This document shows, in pieces, positions 1 to 9,145 of a DNA stretch of 64,000 bases. The notes beneath the pieces are model-generated. The model did not search any database and was not told where the DNA came from. It saw only the letters and a list, made by a program, of their open reading frames with translations. How positions within the stretch are numbered: position 1 is the first letter of the stretch; the number at the start of each line of letters is the position of its first letter. This stretch comes from Leptospira kemamanensis. Its GTDB lineage: Bacteria; Spirochaetota; Leptospiria; Leptospirales; Leptospiraceae. A program made the translations under genes and the position numbers. The DNA lies in contig NZ_RQGG01000043.1 of the NCBI RefSeq assembly GCF_004769665.1, forward strand, positions 62,001 to 126,000, written 5' to 3'.

Positions 1-130
1 CATCCGGATCGAAATCAAAATGAGTAATCCTTTTGATTTCATTTGGTTGGAAAACTGCAGAAGTAAACCCGAGGAAGTGACCATAAAGAAGTGCCATCAT
101 TCGATGAGATGATTTTGGAAAATCAAGCAT
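1..130 (-). CDS. Unknown protein, N-terminal fragment cut by window edge
   Basis: An open frame runs on the minus strand from an ATG at 128-130 off the left edge of the window, giving about 43 residues with no stop. It begins MLDFPKSSHRMMALLYGHFL and continues through a polar stretch ending in HFDFDPD. There is no strong ribosome binding site (upstream bases are CTGTAAGCAAA). It would be divergent from argC, with about 60 bases between the two starts, a sensible promoter region. I do not recognise the family from this fragment and the call rests only on the open frame and its protein-like composition. Confidence 0.45.
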   Translation of the reverse strand, partial: MLDFPKSSHRMMALLYGHFLGFTSAVFQPNEIKRITHFDFDPD

Positions 131-192
131 TTTGCTTACAGACCCGTTTGACAACCTAGGACAATTCCAAATTCTTGACCTTGGTTCCGATT

Positions 193-1215
193 ATGAAACA
201 AACTAAACTCGCAATCATCGGCGCAGGTGGACTTACTGGCAAAGAACTCACCAGTTTACTTGCCCACCACCCTCATTTTAAACTCGTACATATCACATCT
301 AACCAAGTGAATGGAAAACGCATTCGAGAAGTTTTCCCTGATTTAAACCATTTACCAGACTTGGTGTTCCAGAAACACGAAGTAACCGTACCAGATGACA
401 CACATATTGTACTGGCCACTCCGAATGAAGTCTCCCTAGAGAAGGCACCTGAATTTTTAAAACAAGGAAGGAAGGTCATTGATTTATCGGGGACCTTTCG
501 TTTGCAGAACCAAACCAAATTCGAAGCTGCTTACCAATTCAAACATACCCAATGGGAATGGATGGAAAAAGTGGTATTTGGTATCCCCGAACTCTTTCGA
601 GAAAAAATCAAACATGCTCAATTTGTTTCGAATCCTGGTTGTTATGCGACTTCTGCAATTTTACCAATTGCGATTCTTGGAAATCTACGAAATCAAATCC
701 AAGGCCCTGTGATCGTGGATGCAAAATCAGGTGTGAGTGGAGCCGGTGGAAGAACCGAAGAAATCAAATTTGCATACACACATGTTTATGAAAACTTTAG
801 AGCCTATAAGGTATTAAGCCACCAACACGAACCAGAGATGGAAGAGTATGCCTTTGTGGGTGCCGAACCAAAAGAAATTCTATTTACTCCCCACCTACTT
901 CCTGTTTACCGAGGAATCCTCTCTACGATTTATATTCCTTTTTCTAAACCAGTGGATTCGAAAGAAATCGAAGAAAAACTCCTATCGGTTGCAGAAAAAG
1001 AACCTTTCATTCGTTTGTACAAAACACCAGAAGAGATTGAGTTAAAAAAAGTCCAAAACACAAACTTTTTAGATATCGGATTTAAGGTAAAAGGAAATAC
1101 TCTTGTGATCGTGTCCGCCTTAGACAATTTACAAAAAGGGGCAGCAGGACAAGCGTTACAAAATTTAAATTTAATGTTTGGGTATCCGGAAACAGAAGGT
1201 CTTGATTCCGTTTAA
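193..1215 (+). CDS. argC: N-acetyl-gamma-glutamyl-phosphate reductase
   Basis: Cytoplasmic enzyme of arginine synthesis that reduces N-acetylglutamyl phosphate to the semialdehyde with NADPH. At 340 residues it has the usual family length. The N-terminal nucleotide-binding loop GAGGLTG lies at residues 10-16. The catalytic cysteine is C150 in SNPGCYATS, followed by the substrate loop SGVSGAGGR and the HQHEPEM histidine motif. A longer frame begins at a TTG at 175, but the ATG at 193 starts right before the beta strand of the dinucleotide fold ([13 protein letters not shown]), so I prefer it. No clear ribosome binding site is visible for either start. The next gene overlaps its 3' end. Confidence 0.95.
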   Translation: MKQTKLAIIGAGGLTGKELTSLLAHHPHFKLVHITSNQVNGKRIREVFPDLNHLPDLVFQKHEVTVPDDTHIVLATPNEVSLEKAPEFLKQGRKVIDLSGTFRLQNQTKFEAAYQFKHTQWEWMEKVVFGIPELFREKIKHAQFVSNPGCYATSAILPIAILGNLRNQIQGPVIVDAKSGVSGAGGRTEEIKFAYTHVYENFRAYKVLSHQHEPEMEEYAFVGAEPKEILFTPHLLPVYRGILSTIYIPFSKPVDSKEIEEKLLSVAEKEPFIRLYKTPEEIELKKVQNTNFLDIGFKVKGNTLVIVSALDNLQKGAAGQALQNLNLMFGYPETEGLDSV

Positions 1216-1801
1216 CAAAGAACACACGTTAGTCACCAGTGCTTTTGTAGGAGAAATCGATCTTTTGCAAAAGTCACTGAAATTTCCCCACGTATCACCG
1301 TTGGGAATCGGAAATTTAGAACAAGCGATCCAATGTTCTCGGTATCTTGTCCAAAATCAAGAGATCAAACAAATTGCATTTTTAGGGTCTTGTGGTGTCT
1401 ATCCCTGGGCTCCCTTCCGAATCGGAGATATCGTCTCACCAAAAGAAGTGCATTCCGAGGAAATCTCATCCTTACTTGGATTCGGAAAACAACTTCCCAT
1501 GAACTCACCGTTTCACAAACTCGAAGTGGATGCTAGTTTTCCTCAAGTGGTTTGTAATGCACCTACGACAATCACCTTATATCAATTAGACGAGACGAAT
1601 CACCGAAATTGGAAAAACTTCCAAGTAGAAAACTTAGAACTATTTGGTTTGGCGAAGGTTGCAAACCAATTCCAAATCCCCATCACTGCCTACCTTGTGA
1701 TCACAAATACGGTAGGACCAAAAGGTTCGGCTGATTGGCAAAAGAATTGGAGAGAGTTTTCGAACCAATTACAAAGAACATTCATCGAACACAAAACATA
1801 A
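1178..1801 (+). CDS. Nucleoside phosphorylase/hydrolase superfamily protein
   Basis: A 207-residue protein of the purine nucleoside phosphorylase / nucleosidase fold. Family features are a glycine patch ([19 protein letters not shown], where the ligand ribose and base bind) and the late motif [10 protein letters not shown], which corresponds to the VExE-type substrate-binding helix. The C-terminal phrase [12 protein letters not shown] resembles futalosine hydrolases of menaquinone synthesis, so MqnB is one option; MTA/SAH nucleosidase is less likely. Substrate cannot be fixed from sequence. The frame opens with a TTG at 1178, overlapping argC by 38 bases; a second TTG at 1202 follows an AGAAGG too closely. 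The overlap suggests co-transcription with argC. Confidence 0.75.
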   Translation: MGIRKQKVLIPFNKEHTLVTSAFVGEIDLLQKSLKFPHVSPLGIGNLEQAIQCSRYLVQNQEIKQIAFLGSCGVYPWAPFRIGDIVSPKEVHSEEISSLLGFGKQLPMNSPFHKLEVDASFPQVVCNAPTTITLYQLDETNHRNWKNFQVENLELFGLAKVANQFQIPITAYLVITNTVGPKGSADWQKNWREFSNQLQRTFIEHKT

Positions 1802-1890
1802 GAATCCAGTTTTTAACTAGCATTTCCCACATAGATATTGGTAGGGTCTCCAAGTCGAAAAAGGCAATGAATCCAATTCTTTACATCCAT

Positions 1891-2499
1891 TTACGATTTT
1901 AACACTTGTTTGACAGCTGGTTCCTCCATAACCCGAGTAATCCATTCTTCCACAGAATTGGGAACCTTAGAATCCATCATACCCACGTTTTCAATGAAAG
2001 GTGCATAGAGTATTTCTAAAATTCCAAATTGATTTCCAAACAAATACTGTTCCTTCGACAATATGGTTTCGAGAACATCAAAATGCCTTCCAATCCGTTT
2101 GGAAGAATCCTTCATTCGTTTGGGTTCCCAATTTTCTTCTGGAACAAATTTTTTTGCAAAATAAATCACACTCCCTGGAAAACAAAACTCGGATTCACAT
2201 TGGTTTATCATTTGGTTTAAAATGGCTCTTTTTTGGAGATCCTCAGGAAATAGTGGATTGTCAAAACCATGTTTTTCTTCCAAGTAACGAATGATAGCCG
2301 AAGATTCCGATAAAACGAATTCATGATCTCTTAAAACGGGAACCTTCCCATAAGGATTGATGGCAAGGAATGGTTTTTTTCGATTTTCCAATTTATCGAG
2401 CGCCACGTGTATAGTTTCATATTCTAAATTCCGAAATTTCAGATAAATATGAACACGTTTGCTATACGTGGAATTGGGATGGGAATAGAGTTCGTACAT
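1891..2499 (-). CDS. Glutathione S-transferase family protein
   Basis: A 202-residue cytosolic GST-like protein. Residues 1-75 form a thioredoxin fold with the N-terminal SHPNSTYSKRVHIYLK segment, the cis-proline GKVPVL and the glutathione-binding ESSAIIRYLE motif. The remainder is the all-helical C-terminal domain. The active residue is probably a serine near the N-terminus; there is no cysteine there. Two ATG codons are adjacent; the second (2497-2499) is chosen because the GAGGT element then has a workable spacing. The substrate is unknown. It stands alone, downstream of dgt on the same strand with a 60-base gap, so co-transcription is possible. Confidence 0.85.
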   Translation of the reverse strand: MYELYSHPNSTYSKRVHIYLKFRNLEYETIHVALDKLENRKKPFLAINPYGKVPVLRDHEFVLSESSAIIRYLEEKHGFDNPLFPEDLQKRAILNQMINQCESEFCFPGSVIYFAKKFVPEENWEPKRMKDSSKRIGRHFDVLETILSKEQYLFGNQFGILEILYAPFIENVGMMDSKVPNSVEEWITRVMEEPAVKQVLKS

Positions 2500-2559
2500 C
2501 ATTACCTCAAGCTTTAAAAACCATGATTTTATTTTTTAAAATGATTCAGCACTAAAATC

Positions 2560-3729
2560 TTAATAGGGAAACCAAAGGATTCCTTCTCGTTTTAATTTTT
2601 CAATGGCATACCGATCTGTCATTCCTGCTATGTAATCACAGATGATTCGCATCCGACCATCTTCTTCTTCTCGTTTGCGATAGGATTCTGGAATGGATTC
2701 AGGATGAGTTTCAAAATGTTTAAAGAGTAAAAAAATCGTTTCTTTTCCTCGTTCACTCATTCTCGAAACTTCTGGATGCCTATATAAGTTTTGAAACAAA
2801 TATTGTTTTAACTCCAAAAATTCTTTTTGAAATGCATCAGAAAAATGAACCAACTTAATTTTATTTTGGTACGCTTCGGAAACAGATTCTCTTGAAATAA
2901 TATTCTGTTTCGTTAAAGTAAGATCAATGGTATCCACTAAATCAGAAACCATCAAATTGAGCAACACTCGCCCAATGGAACGGGAAATGGTATGAGAAGG
3001 AGGATTTCCATTTTTTTCTGTGTTCGGTAAACTTTCTTCTAATCGTTTCCAAATCGATAGGAGTTTTACTTCTTCTAATTGCAATAAACCACTCTCAAGT
3101 CCATCTTCGATGTCATGTGCACTATAGGTAATTTCATCGGAGGCATCCACAATCAAGGCTTCGAGAGATGGACCTTTTTCTCTTCTCACCGCAAGTAAGT
3201 TAGATGATTCATACCCTCCTCCATGTTTCATGATCCCCAGTAGAGTTTCTTCACATAAATTCAAACCAGGAAAATCTGGGTATCTACGTTCTAATTTTTG
3301 CACCACACGGAGAGATTGTTTGTTATGTTCGAATCCACCCTTTTCTTTCATGAGTTCAGCGAGAGCTTCTTGACCAGCATGCCCAAAGGGAGAATGCCCC
3401 AAGTCATGCGCAAGAGCAATGGATTCACTTAAGTCTTCATTGAGGCCCAACACTTTGGAAATGGTTTTGGAAATCCCTGCCACTTCTAAAGTATGAGTCA
3501 ATCGATTTCGAAAATGATCACCTTCCGAGTAAACAAACACTTGTGTTTTGTATTCCAATCGTTTGAATGCATGCGAATGGATGATGCGGTCTTTATCTCT
3601 TTGGAACGGCAACCGATAAGGATGTTCTGGTTCTGCATAGGCGCGACCGCCTGAATTTCGGCTTCCCACCGCATAGGGAGCAAGGATTTTTTCTTCTTCC
3701 TCTAGGAGTTCATTTCTCCCTTTCTTCAT
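2560..3729 (-). CDS. dgt: dGTP triphosphohydrolase-like HD protein
   Basis: A 389-residue HD-superfamily phosphohydrolase of the deoxyguanosinetriphosphate triphosphohydrolase type 2 group, which cleaves dNTPs to deoxynucleoside and triphosphate. Metal ligands are visible: H79 in RNRLTHTLEV and H108-D109 in ALAHDLGHSPFGHAG. The N-terminal region, with FQRDKDRIIHSHAFKRLEYKT, is also typical, as is IVDASDEITYSAHDIEDG in the middle with a further D. All key residues are present. It is divergent from the dedA-like gene, with 49 bases between starts. The exact nucleotide preference cannot be read from the sequence. Confidence 0.9.
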   Translation of the reverse strand: MKKGRNELLEEEEKILAPYAVGSRNSGGRAYAEPEHPYRLPFQRDKDRIIHSHAFKRLEYKTQVFVYSEGDHFRNRLTHTLEVAGISKTISKVLGLNEDLSESIALAHDLGHSPFGHAGQEALAELMKEKGGFEHNKQSLRVVQKLERRYPDFPGLNLCEETLLGIMKHGGGYESSNLLAVRREKGPSLEALIVDASDEITYSAHDIEDGLESGLLQLEEVKLLSIWKRLEESLPNTEKNGNPPSHTISRSIGRVLLNLMVSDLVDTIDLTLTKQNIISRESVSEAYQNKIKLVHFSDAFQKEFLELKQYLFQNLYRHPEVSRMSERGKETIFLLFKHFETHPESIPESYRKREEEDGRMRIICDYIAGMTDRYAIEKLKREGILWFPY

Positions 3730-3778
3730 AAATCTCTTTCCTTTTTCGACGAAACCATAAAATCAGTATAAATCCCTC

Positions 3779-4399
3779 ATGGACTTTCTACAAACCTTAG
3801 TTTCCATTTTTATGCAATACGGTTATTTTGCCGTTTTCGGAATTCTGATCCTTTGTGGTTTTGGACTTCCTGTTCCAGAAGACATCTCGCTCACCGCTGG
3901 TGGAGTGATTTCTGGGCTTGGCTATGCCAATGTTCATATCATGTTTTTCGTTGGAATGGCGGGTGTTCTCATTGGTGATACTTTTGTATTTTGGTTAGGA
4001 AGGCATTATGGAGAAAAAGCGTTAACTCTTCCTGTTTTACGCACCGTCCTCCACCCTGAGAGATTTGACAAGGTCCGGGAACAATTCAAAAAGTATGGCC
4101 GTTGGGTTGTATTTGTGGGTCGTTTTATGCCTGGGCTTCGGATGCCCATTTTCTTTACAGCGGGCACATCCAAACAAATTAGTTTACTTTTGTTTTTACT
4201 CACAGATGGATTTGCTGCTCTCATCTCTGTGCCCATTTGGGTGTATTTGGGGTATTATTTTGCCCATAATTTTGATGAGCTCATGAGCTGGGTGCGAAGT
4301 GGACAGACCATCATCCTCATCCTCGTGATTCTAGCTTTGGCCCTTCTGGGATTCTTCTTTTGGAGGAAAAAACGCCGCGAAGGAAAGGGAGAAACATGA
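3779..4399 (+). CDS. DedA/VTT family inner-membrane protein
   Basis: A 206-residue polytopic protein of the DedA (SNARE-associated, VTT) family, whose members are linked to lipid carrier or phospholipid flipping and membrane homeostasis. Diagnostic stretches are ESSLPxPxE-like GFGLPVPEDISL, then GDTFVFWLGRHYGEKAL, and the re-entrant motif FVGRFMPGLRMPIFFTAG. There are about four to five hydrophobic segments, and the protein ends with a charged tail RRKKRREGKGET-like segment. The stop overlaps the ATG of the following lipoprotein gene (ATGA), indicating translational coupling. The transported lipid is not known. Confidence 0.88.
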   Translation: MDFLQTLVSIFMQYGYFAVFGILILCGFGLPVPEDISLTAGGVISGLGYANVHIMFFVGMAGVLIGDTFVFWLGRHYGEKALTLPVLRTVLHPERFDKVREQFKKYGRWVVFVGRFMPGLRMPIFFTAGTSKQISLLLFLLTDGFAALISVPIWVYLGYYFAHNFDELMSWVRSGQTIILILVILALALLGFFFWRKKRREGKGET

Positions 4400-4890
4400 A
4401 AAGACCAGTTTCCCTTGGAAATCTGGTATTTCCTAGTTTCCTAATCGCAGTTTTCCTCGTGTTTCTTGGAAATTGCACCAATTATTCCACAACTTCCTCC
4501 GTGCAGGCGCCTCCCACACTCATATCCATCACCAATAATGGAAATTCCAACTTTACCATCAAAGTCAGAGCGCAAAATCCCGAACTCATCTTCCAAGGTT
4601 ACCGACTTTTTGAAGCTCCCACGGAAGCTCTTGCCCAAAATCCCACGGATTTGAACCAAGGGGCCCAGTGTCTTTTGGCACAGGCGAGTATTGTCCAACC
4701 CATTGAATACCTATTTGAGGTGGATCCATCCTCAAATCCCAATACGGCCGGGGTCTCTTGCCGGATTTTTGCCACAATCACACCTGGAAATTACATTTCT
4801 CTCCGAACTTTGGGCCTTGCCGTGAATTTGGCCAATAGCACAAGTTCCTATCGGGTTTCCCCACCTTCCAACACTCTTATTGTCCCATAA
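4396..4890 (+). CDS. Putative lipoprotein, unknown function
   Basis: A 164-residue protein with a long hydrophobic signal and a lipobox ending at C27 (FLGNC). After the cysteine comes a low-complexity Ser/Thr/Gln linker, then a beta-rich domain with fibronectin-like character (PTLISITNNGNSNFTIKVRA), so it may be an immunoglobulin-like surface or periplasmic domain. The start at 4396 is favoured over an upstream ATG at 4360 because AAGGGAG lies just before it and because it gives ATGA overlap with the dedA stop. I do not recognise a named family. Two further cysteines could form a disulphide. Confidence 0.7.
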   Translation: MKRPVSLGNLVFPSFLIAVFLVFLGNCTNYSTTSSVQAPPTLISITNNGNSNFTIKVRAQNPELIFQGYRLFEAPTEALAQNPTDLNQGAQCLLAQASIVQPIEYLFEVDPSSNPNTAGVSCRIFATITPGNYISLRTLGLAVNLANSTSSYRVSPPSNTLIVP

Positions 4891-4903
4891 AATAAAACTT
4901 TCT

Positions 4904-4933
4904 TGCATTTAAGTCAAATGCGTGTATTTTTTT
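4904..4933 (+). terminator. Weak intrinsic terminator after the lipoprotein gene
   Basis: Inverted repeat GCATTT (4905-4910) and AAATGC (4916-4921) with a five-base loop, followed after a short gap by a run of T. The stem is only six pairs, so termination may be partial. It lies between the dedA-lipoprotein pair and the TRAP operon. Confidence 0.4.
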
Positions 4934-5057
4934 CCGGAATCATGGGATTTCTTTGTGCTTTTTTTAGAATTTCTCTAAAATTTTGCCCCAAAACTTCCTT
5001 TAGATGCTACAAATAGAAAGGGAGAAATCCCAAACATTTTTGGAGGATGATGAAAAA

Positions 5058-5960
5058 ATGAACCAAACAAAAAATTGGTCAAAAATCGCACTCGCAACCC
5101 TAGTGCTCGTTTCTGTGGTTGCTTGTGGAAAATCTAGACAAGTGAAAATCTCTGCATCGGATGTAACTCGCTCGACTACTCCAGCGAAACTTCCAGCTGA
5201 TATTGAAAAACTTTGGAAAAACAGACACAACGAACAAGACCTTCGTCAAGCGCTTGTTAGTTTAGAAAAATTTGCAATCGAAAACCCGCAATACACTGAC
5301 GTGAAAGTGATGTTATGCCGTGGTAATTATTTGATGGGTGATGGCCACTTATGGCTAAAACTGACTGGCGATGCAGATGAAGATGCAAAAGTAAAAGATG
5401 AATCCATCGCATTTTATGATGCTGCAGTCAACTGGTGTGAAGCAGCTCTTGCCATGAATCCAAAATTCAGAGACAAAGTAGTTAAAGAAGGTTTAGAGGT
5501 TGAAAAGTCTCTTGATGTACTCGGACCAGAAGACATTGATGCACTCTACTGGAGATATGCATCTCTAGGAAAGTGGTCAAGATTGGTTGGTTTTACTACC
5601 CTTCTCAACAACCGATCTAAATTTACTGCAATGGTAAACCGAGTGAAAGAAATCGAAAAAGCTATGGGTAAAGAATACTTTTACTCTGCAACTCTTAGAT
5701 ATGATGCAGCAAGTAATGCACTTTCACCTACTGGTGATAAAAAATTAGCTGATAAATACTTTGAAGAAGCAATTGCAAAACACCCTAATTATTTTGCTGT
5801 TCGAGTTCTATATGCAGAAAGCCGCTTAAAAGGAAACGAAGACAAATTCAAAAAACAATTGGAATATGTGATCAAAGGAAAAGCAGCTTCTTTACCTGAA
5901 ATCGAAGCAGACCAAATCGTTGAACAACGAAAAGCTAAAAAATTACTCGACGAACTATAA
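5058..5960 (+). CDS. tatT: TatT-type TPR lipoprotein of a TRAP transporter
   Basis: A 300-residue predicted lipoprotein with lipobox SVVAC ending at C23, then an all-helical body with tetratricopeptide-like repeats. In spirochaetes such a protein (TatT, Tp0956 in Treponema pallidum) binds the solute-binding protein of a tripartite ATP-independent periplasmic transporter, forming the TPAT subgroup. The gene lies directly before dctP, dctQ and dctM, which supports the role. The start at 5058 gives a proper signal peptide; an upstream ATG at 5004 would add a charged 18-residue extension before it. GGAGG at 5042-5046 is slightly distant but usable. Anchoring in the periplasmic face is inferred from the lipobox. 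Confidence 0.85.
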   Translation: MNQTKNWSKIALATLVLVSVVACGKSRQVKISASDVTRSTTPAKLPADIEKLWKNRHNEQDLRQALVSLEKFAIENPQYTDVKVMLCRGNYLMGDGHLWLKLTGDADEDAKVKDESIAFYDAAVNWCEAALAMNPKFRDKVVKEGLEVEKSLDVLGPEDIDALYWRYASLGKWSRLVGFTTLLNNRSKFTAMVNRVKEIEKAMGKEYFYSATLRYDAASNALSPTGDKKLADKYFEEAIAKHPNYFAVRVLYAESRLKGNEDKFKKQLEYVIKGKAASLPEIEADQIVEQRKAKKLLDEL

Positions 5961-5980
5961 ACCATCACTAGGAGAACTAG

Positions 5981-6988
5981 ATGTTTTTAAAACAGTTAAA
6001 ATATTTAGTTTGTGTAAGTATCACCCTCACGATCAGTGGGGGTCTTTTTGCTCAAACGACCGTTAAGTTAGCTACCGTAGCTCCAGAAGGATCTCCTTGG
6101 GCAAACGAGTTAGCTAAAATTAAAAAGAAAATTGAAAGTGAGTCCCAAGGACAAATTAAATTTAAAATTTATCCTGGTGGGCAAATGGGTGGAGAAAACG
6201 AAATCCTCCAACAAGTCATTCGTGGAAAACTGCAAGGTGCTGGTCTTACTGCAGGTGCTCTTGCGAACACGGTAAAAGAATTAAACGTATTAGAAATTCC
6301 TTACTTATTTAATTCTTATGCACAAGCTGACTGCGTGTTAGATGACCACTTGTTAGAAGACTTCAGAAAACTCTTCGAAGCCAAAGGTCTTATTTTTGTC
6401 ACTTGGGCAGAAAATGGATATCGTTCGATCGGTACTAAATCGGCTCCTGTGAAAAAACCAGAAGACCTCAAAGGTGTCAAAATCAGAATCCAAGAATCTC
6501 CAGTTCACATTGCTTATTGGAAACAATTAGGTGTGAGCGGAATTCCCATTGCGATTCCAGAAGTTCTTCCATCTTTACAAACAGGTGTGGTAGAAGGGTT
6601 TGATAACACTCCTCTTTTCACGTTAGCTGCGGAATGGCAAACAGCGATCAAATATTTTACTTTGACTCGCCATATTTACCAACCAGCTGCTATCCTTTAC
6701 TCGAAAAAGTATTGGGACACTTTAAATGACGATCAAAAGAAAACTCTAATGGGTGAAGGAAACAAACTTGCTCCAGGTGCAAGACAAGCCGTTCGTTCCA
6801 TTGAGAAAAACATGATTGCCACTTTGAAAAAAGCAGATGTGCAAGTTTATGAGCCTAGTGCTTCCGACTTAGCAGGTTTCAAAGCAGCTGGTAATGCAGT
6901 AGCAGGCCAAGTAGTTGGAAAAATTGGTGGTCAGTCGAAACAGATTTACGACAAAATCCAAAAAGCCAAAGCTGCTTGTGGCGGTTAG
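5981..6988 (+). CDS. dctP: TRAP transporter solute-binding protein DctP
   Basis: A 335-residue periplasmic binding protein of the DctP family, with a signal peptide likely cut after A24 (GLFA|Q). Family landmarks are LATVAPEGSPWA at the N-terminus, the YPGGQMGGENEILQQV segment, and the conserved arginine in GVKIRIQESP that binds the carboxylate of ligands in this family. The typical ligand is a C4-dicarboxylate or other organic acid, but in TPAT systems it may be hydrophobic, so the substrate is open. AGGAG precedes the ATG. It sits 20 bases after tatT and 21 bases before dctQ in one operon. Confidence 0.93.
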   Translation: MFLKQLKYLVCVSITLTISGGLFAQTTVKLATVAPEGSPWANELAKIKKKIESESQGQIKFKIYPGGQMGGENEILQQVIRGKLQGAGLTAGALANTVKELNVLEIPYLFNSYAQADCVLDDHLLEDFRKLFEAKGLIFVTWAENGYRSIGTKSAPVKKPEDLKGVKIRIQESPVHIAYWKQLGVSGIPIAIPEVLPSLQTGVVEGFDNTPLFTLAAEWQTAIKYFTLTRHIYQPAAILYSKKYWDTLNDDQKKTLMGEGNKLAPGARQAVRSIEKNMIATLKKADVQVYEPSASDLAGFKAAGNAVAGQVVGKIGGQSKQIYDKIQKAKAACGG

Positions 6989-7009
6989 AGTAAGGTAGGA
7001 TATAGATAA

Positions 7010-7705
7010 ATGAAATTCGTCGAACGAATTCTAAATACTTTGAGTTTCGGCGAGAAATGGGCAGGAGGAATTTGTTTCCTTCTGCTCACTCTTCTCATGA
7101 TTGCTGACGTCTCCAAAAGGGAAGTCATCGATAAAGTTTTAAATTGGACATTAGAAATCTCAGAAGCCTATCCAAACACTGGAGTCGCAGGATTCATTGG
7201 TGATTGGAGTGTCTACATTGCAGAATCCATCCACGGTGGAACCTCTTCATTTTTAGAGTGGTTAGGACTTGGTGGGATTATCTGGGCACAAAAATTGTCC
7301 CTTTATTTTATGTTATGGGGTGGTTTATTTGGTTCCGCACTTGCCAGTGCAAAGGGTTCTCACCTCAGACCAGAGATTGCAGATAAAGTATTACCAAAAG
7401 CTATTTTACATTATGTAAAGATCATTGAACAGTGGGTGATTGCCGCTTTCTTTTTATTCTTAGCCTATCTATCTGTCATATATGTGTTAGAAAGTATTAG
7501 TTTAGATGAAGTGAATCCAGTAACTGAAATCCACTTATGGAAAGTCCAATTGATTTTCCCTTATATTTTTATTTCTATGGGGGTTCGCCATTTGTGTTAT
7601 GGAATTTTTCCAGCACTCATCCCATCTGACATCAATGAGGCGACAGAAGCCTTGGAACTTGCGGAAAAAGAACTTTCCGAATCGAATTCAGGAGGGAATC
7701 GCTAA
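7010..7705 (+). CDS. dctQ: TRAP transporter small permease DctQ
   Basis: A 231-residue small membrane subunit of the TRAP transporter. Four hydrophobic segments are visible, with the first beginning near residue 18 (WAGGICFLLLTLLMIADVSKR) in the position typical of DctQ. It is longer than most DctQ proteins because of an insert of about 40 residues between the first and second membrane segments (from LNWTLEISEAYPNTGVAGFI on), which may face the periplasm and contact TatT; this role is a guess. The C-terminus is acidic. The stop TAA shares its last base with the dctM ATG, so translation is coupled. Confidence 0.85.
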   Translation: MKFVERILNTLSFGEKWAGGICFLLLTLLMIADVSKREVIDKVLNWTLEISEAYPNTGVAGFIGDWSVYIAESIHGGTSSFLEWLGLGGIIWAQKLSLYFMLWGGLFGSALASAKGSHLRPEIADKVLPKAILHYVKIIEQWVIAAFFLFLAYLSVIYVLESISLDEVNPVTEIHLWKVQLIFPYIFISMGVRHLCYGIFPALIPSDINEATEALELAEKELSESNSGGNR

Positions 7706-9006
7706 TGGGTTCTTGGGGAATTCTTGTACTCTTACTCGCGTTAATTTTACTCAGACAACCTTTGATCGTGCTTATGGGTGCCATCACTGTGTATTGTTAT
7801 TATTTTTTACCAGATCCACCTCTTGAATCGTTTCATGAACTCAATAGCATCGTGGGTGATTTATTTTTTGCTGGTGATAAGGAAATCCTACTTGCGATTC
7901 CTCTTTTCATCATCGCAGGAAATTTAATGACTCATGGTAGTATTGCAAGAAGACTCATTCGGATTGCTCAGGCAATGACGGCCCCCATTCCAGCGGGTCT
8001 TGCCATTGCAGGTGTGTTTTCCTGTGGAATCTTTGCAGCGATTTCTGGTTCGTCTCCCGTGACACTCATTGCCATTGGTGGACTCATGTATCCATCTCTC
8101 ACAAAAGCAGGATATCCAACTCAGTTTTCCATGGGACTTCTCGCTTCTGGGGGAACTCTTGGAATCATCATTCCTCCTAGTATCCCGATGATTGTGTATG
8201 CCATCATGGTGGGTGTTTCTGTGACGGATCTTTTTATCGCAGGGATTGGTCCTGGAATTTTACTCATGAGTTTACTGATGCTATATTCCGTCTTACGTGC
8301 TGGGAATGTCGGTCGTGGAAAATGGGACTGGGCAGAAATTCGGGTTGCTTGGAAAGAAGGTGTACTTGCCCTTCTAATGCCAGTGGTCATCCTCGGGGGG
8401 ATTTACTCTGGGTTTTTCACTGCCACAGAATCTGCGGCGATTGCTGTGTTTTATGCCATCCTCGTGGAAGTGTTTATCCACAAAGAATTAAGTTTTCCTA
8501 AAATTCCAAAGATCATGGCAGAAAGTGCGGAGATGCTTGGAATCTTATTTCTCATCCTCATCCTTGCGGTCAGTTTGAATAAGTTTATGATCGAAAACGA
8601 AATTCCACAAAACCTTGTGGCGACGATGTCGGAACTCATTTCAAGTCCAGTGACATTCCTCATAGGAGTTAATATCCTACTTCTCATCGTGGGAATGTTT
8701 ATGGATATCATGAGTGCGATTCTCGTATTAGCACCACTGCTTGCGCCGATGGCTGTGAATTATGGAATCAACCCAGTTCATTTTGGAATTATCATGATTG
8801 TGAACTTAGAGATCGGTTACCTCACACCACCTGTGGGAGTGAACCTTTTTGTCGCATCAGGGATTTTCAAACAACCATTAGGAAAGGTAATCCAATCAGT
8901 AGCACCCATTGTAGGACTATTCCTCATTGGACTGGTACTCATCAGTTGGATTCCTGAGATTTCATTAGGACTATTGGGTGGCGAGGCCGCAGCTCCTAGC
9001 CCGTAA
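7705..9006 (+). CDS. dctM: TRAP transporter large permease DctM
   Basis: A 433-residue polytopic permease that carries the sodium-coupled transport path. Typical DctM sequence is present: IPLFIIAGNLMTHGSIARRLIR near residue 60, the GGTLGIIIPPSIPMIVYA re-entrant hairpin, FFTATESAAIAVFYA, and the second hairpin region EIGYLTPPVGVNLFVASG. Length and order match the family. It is the last gene of the operon tatT-dctP-dctQ-dctM and is followed by a hairpin and a bidirectional terminator. Energy coupling by sodium is known for the family, not shown here. Confidence 0.95.
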   Translation: MGSWGILVLLLALILLRQPLIVLMGAITVYCYYFLPDPPLESFHELNSIVGDLFFAGDKEILLAIPLFIIAGNLMTHGSIARRLIRIAQAMTAPIPAGLAIAGVFSCGIFAAISGSSPVTLIAIGGLMYPSLTKAGYPTQFSMGLLASGGTLGIIIPPSIPMIVYAIMVGVSVTDLFIAGIGPGILLMSLLMLYSVLRAGNVGRGKWDWAEIRVAWKEGVLALLMPVVILGGIYSGFFTATESAAIAVFYAILVEVFIHKELSFPKIPKIMAESAEMLGILFLILILAVSLNKFMIENEIPQNLVATMSELISSPVTFLIGVNILLLIVGMFMDIMSAILVLAPLLAPMAVNYGINPVHFGIIMIVNLEIGYLTPPVGVNLFVASGIFKQPLGKVIQSVAPIVGLFLIGLVLISWIPEISLGLLGGEAAAPSP

Positions 9007-9025
9007 AATCTCATCCATTCGTAAA

Positions 9026-9061
9026 AACACAGTTTGATTGGCTTATCAAGAAGACTGTGTT
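9026..9061. repeat. Imperfect inverted repeat downstream of dctM
   Basis: The arm 9026-9038 (AACACAGTTTGAT) pairs with ATCAA at 9045-9049 and ACTGTGTT at 9054-9061, leaving a four-base bulge and a six-base loop. No T tract follows, so it is not a standard terminator; it may protect the 3' end of the dctM transcript. Confidence 0.45.
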
Positions 9062-9112
9062 CTTAACTTTGTTTTGCGAGACGAGACAAAGGGAAATGGT
9101 GTCAAAATTTCA

Positions 9113-9145
9113 AAAAGAGTCGGAAGTGTTCCGGCTCTTTTTTTT
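9113..9145. terminator. Bidirectional terminator between dctM and the J-domain gene
   Basis: Stem AAGAGTCGGAA / TTCCGGCTCTT with one G-T pair and a three-base loop, followed by eight or nine T on the plus strand and by A-rich sequence giving T on the minus strand. It sits exactly between the convergent operons and touches the stop of the minus-strand gene. Confidence 0.85.
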
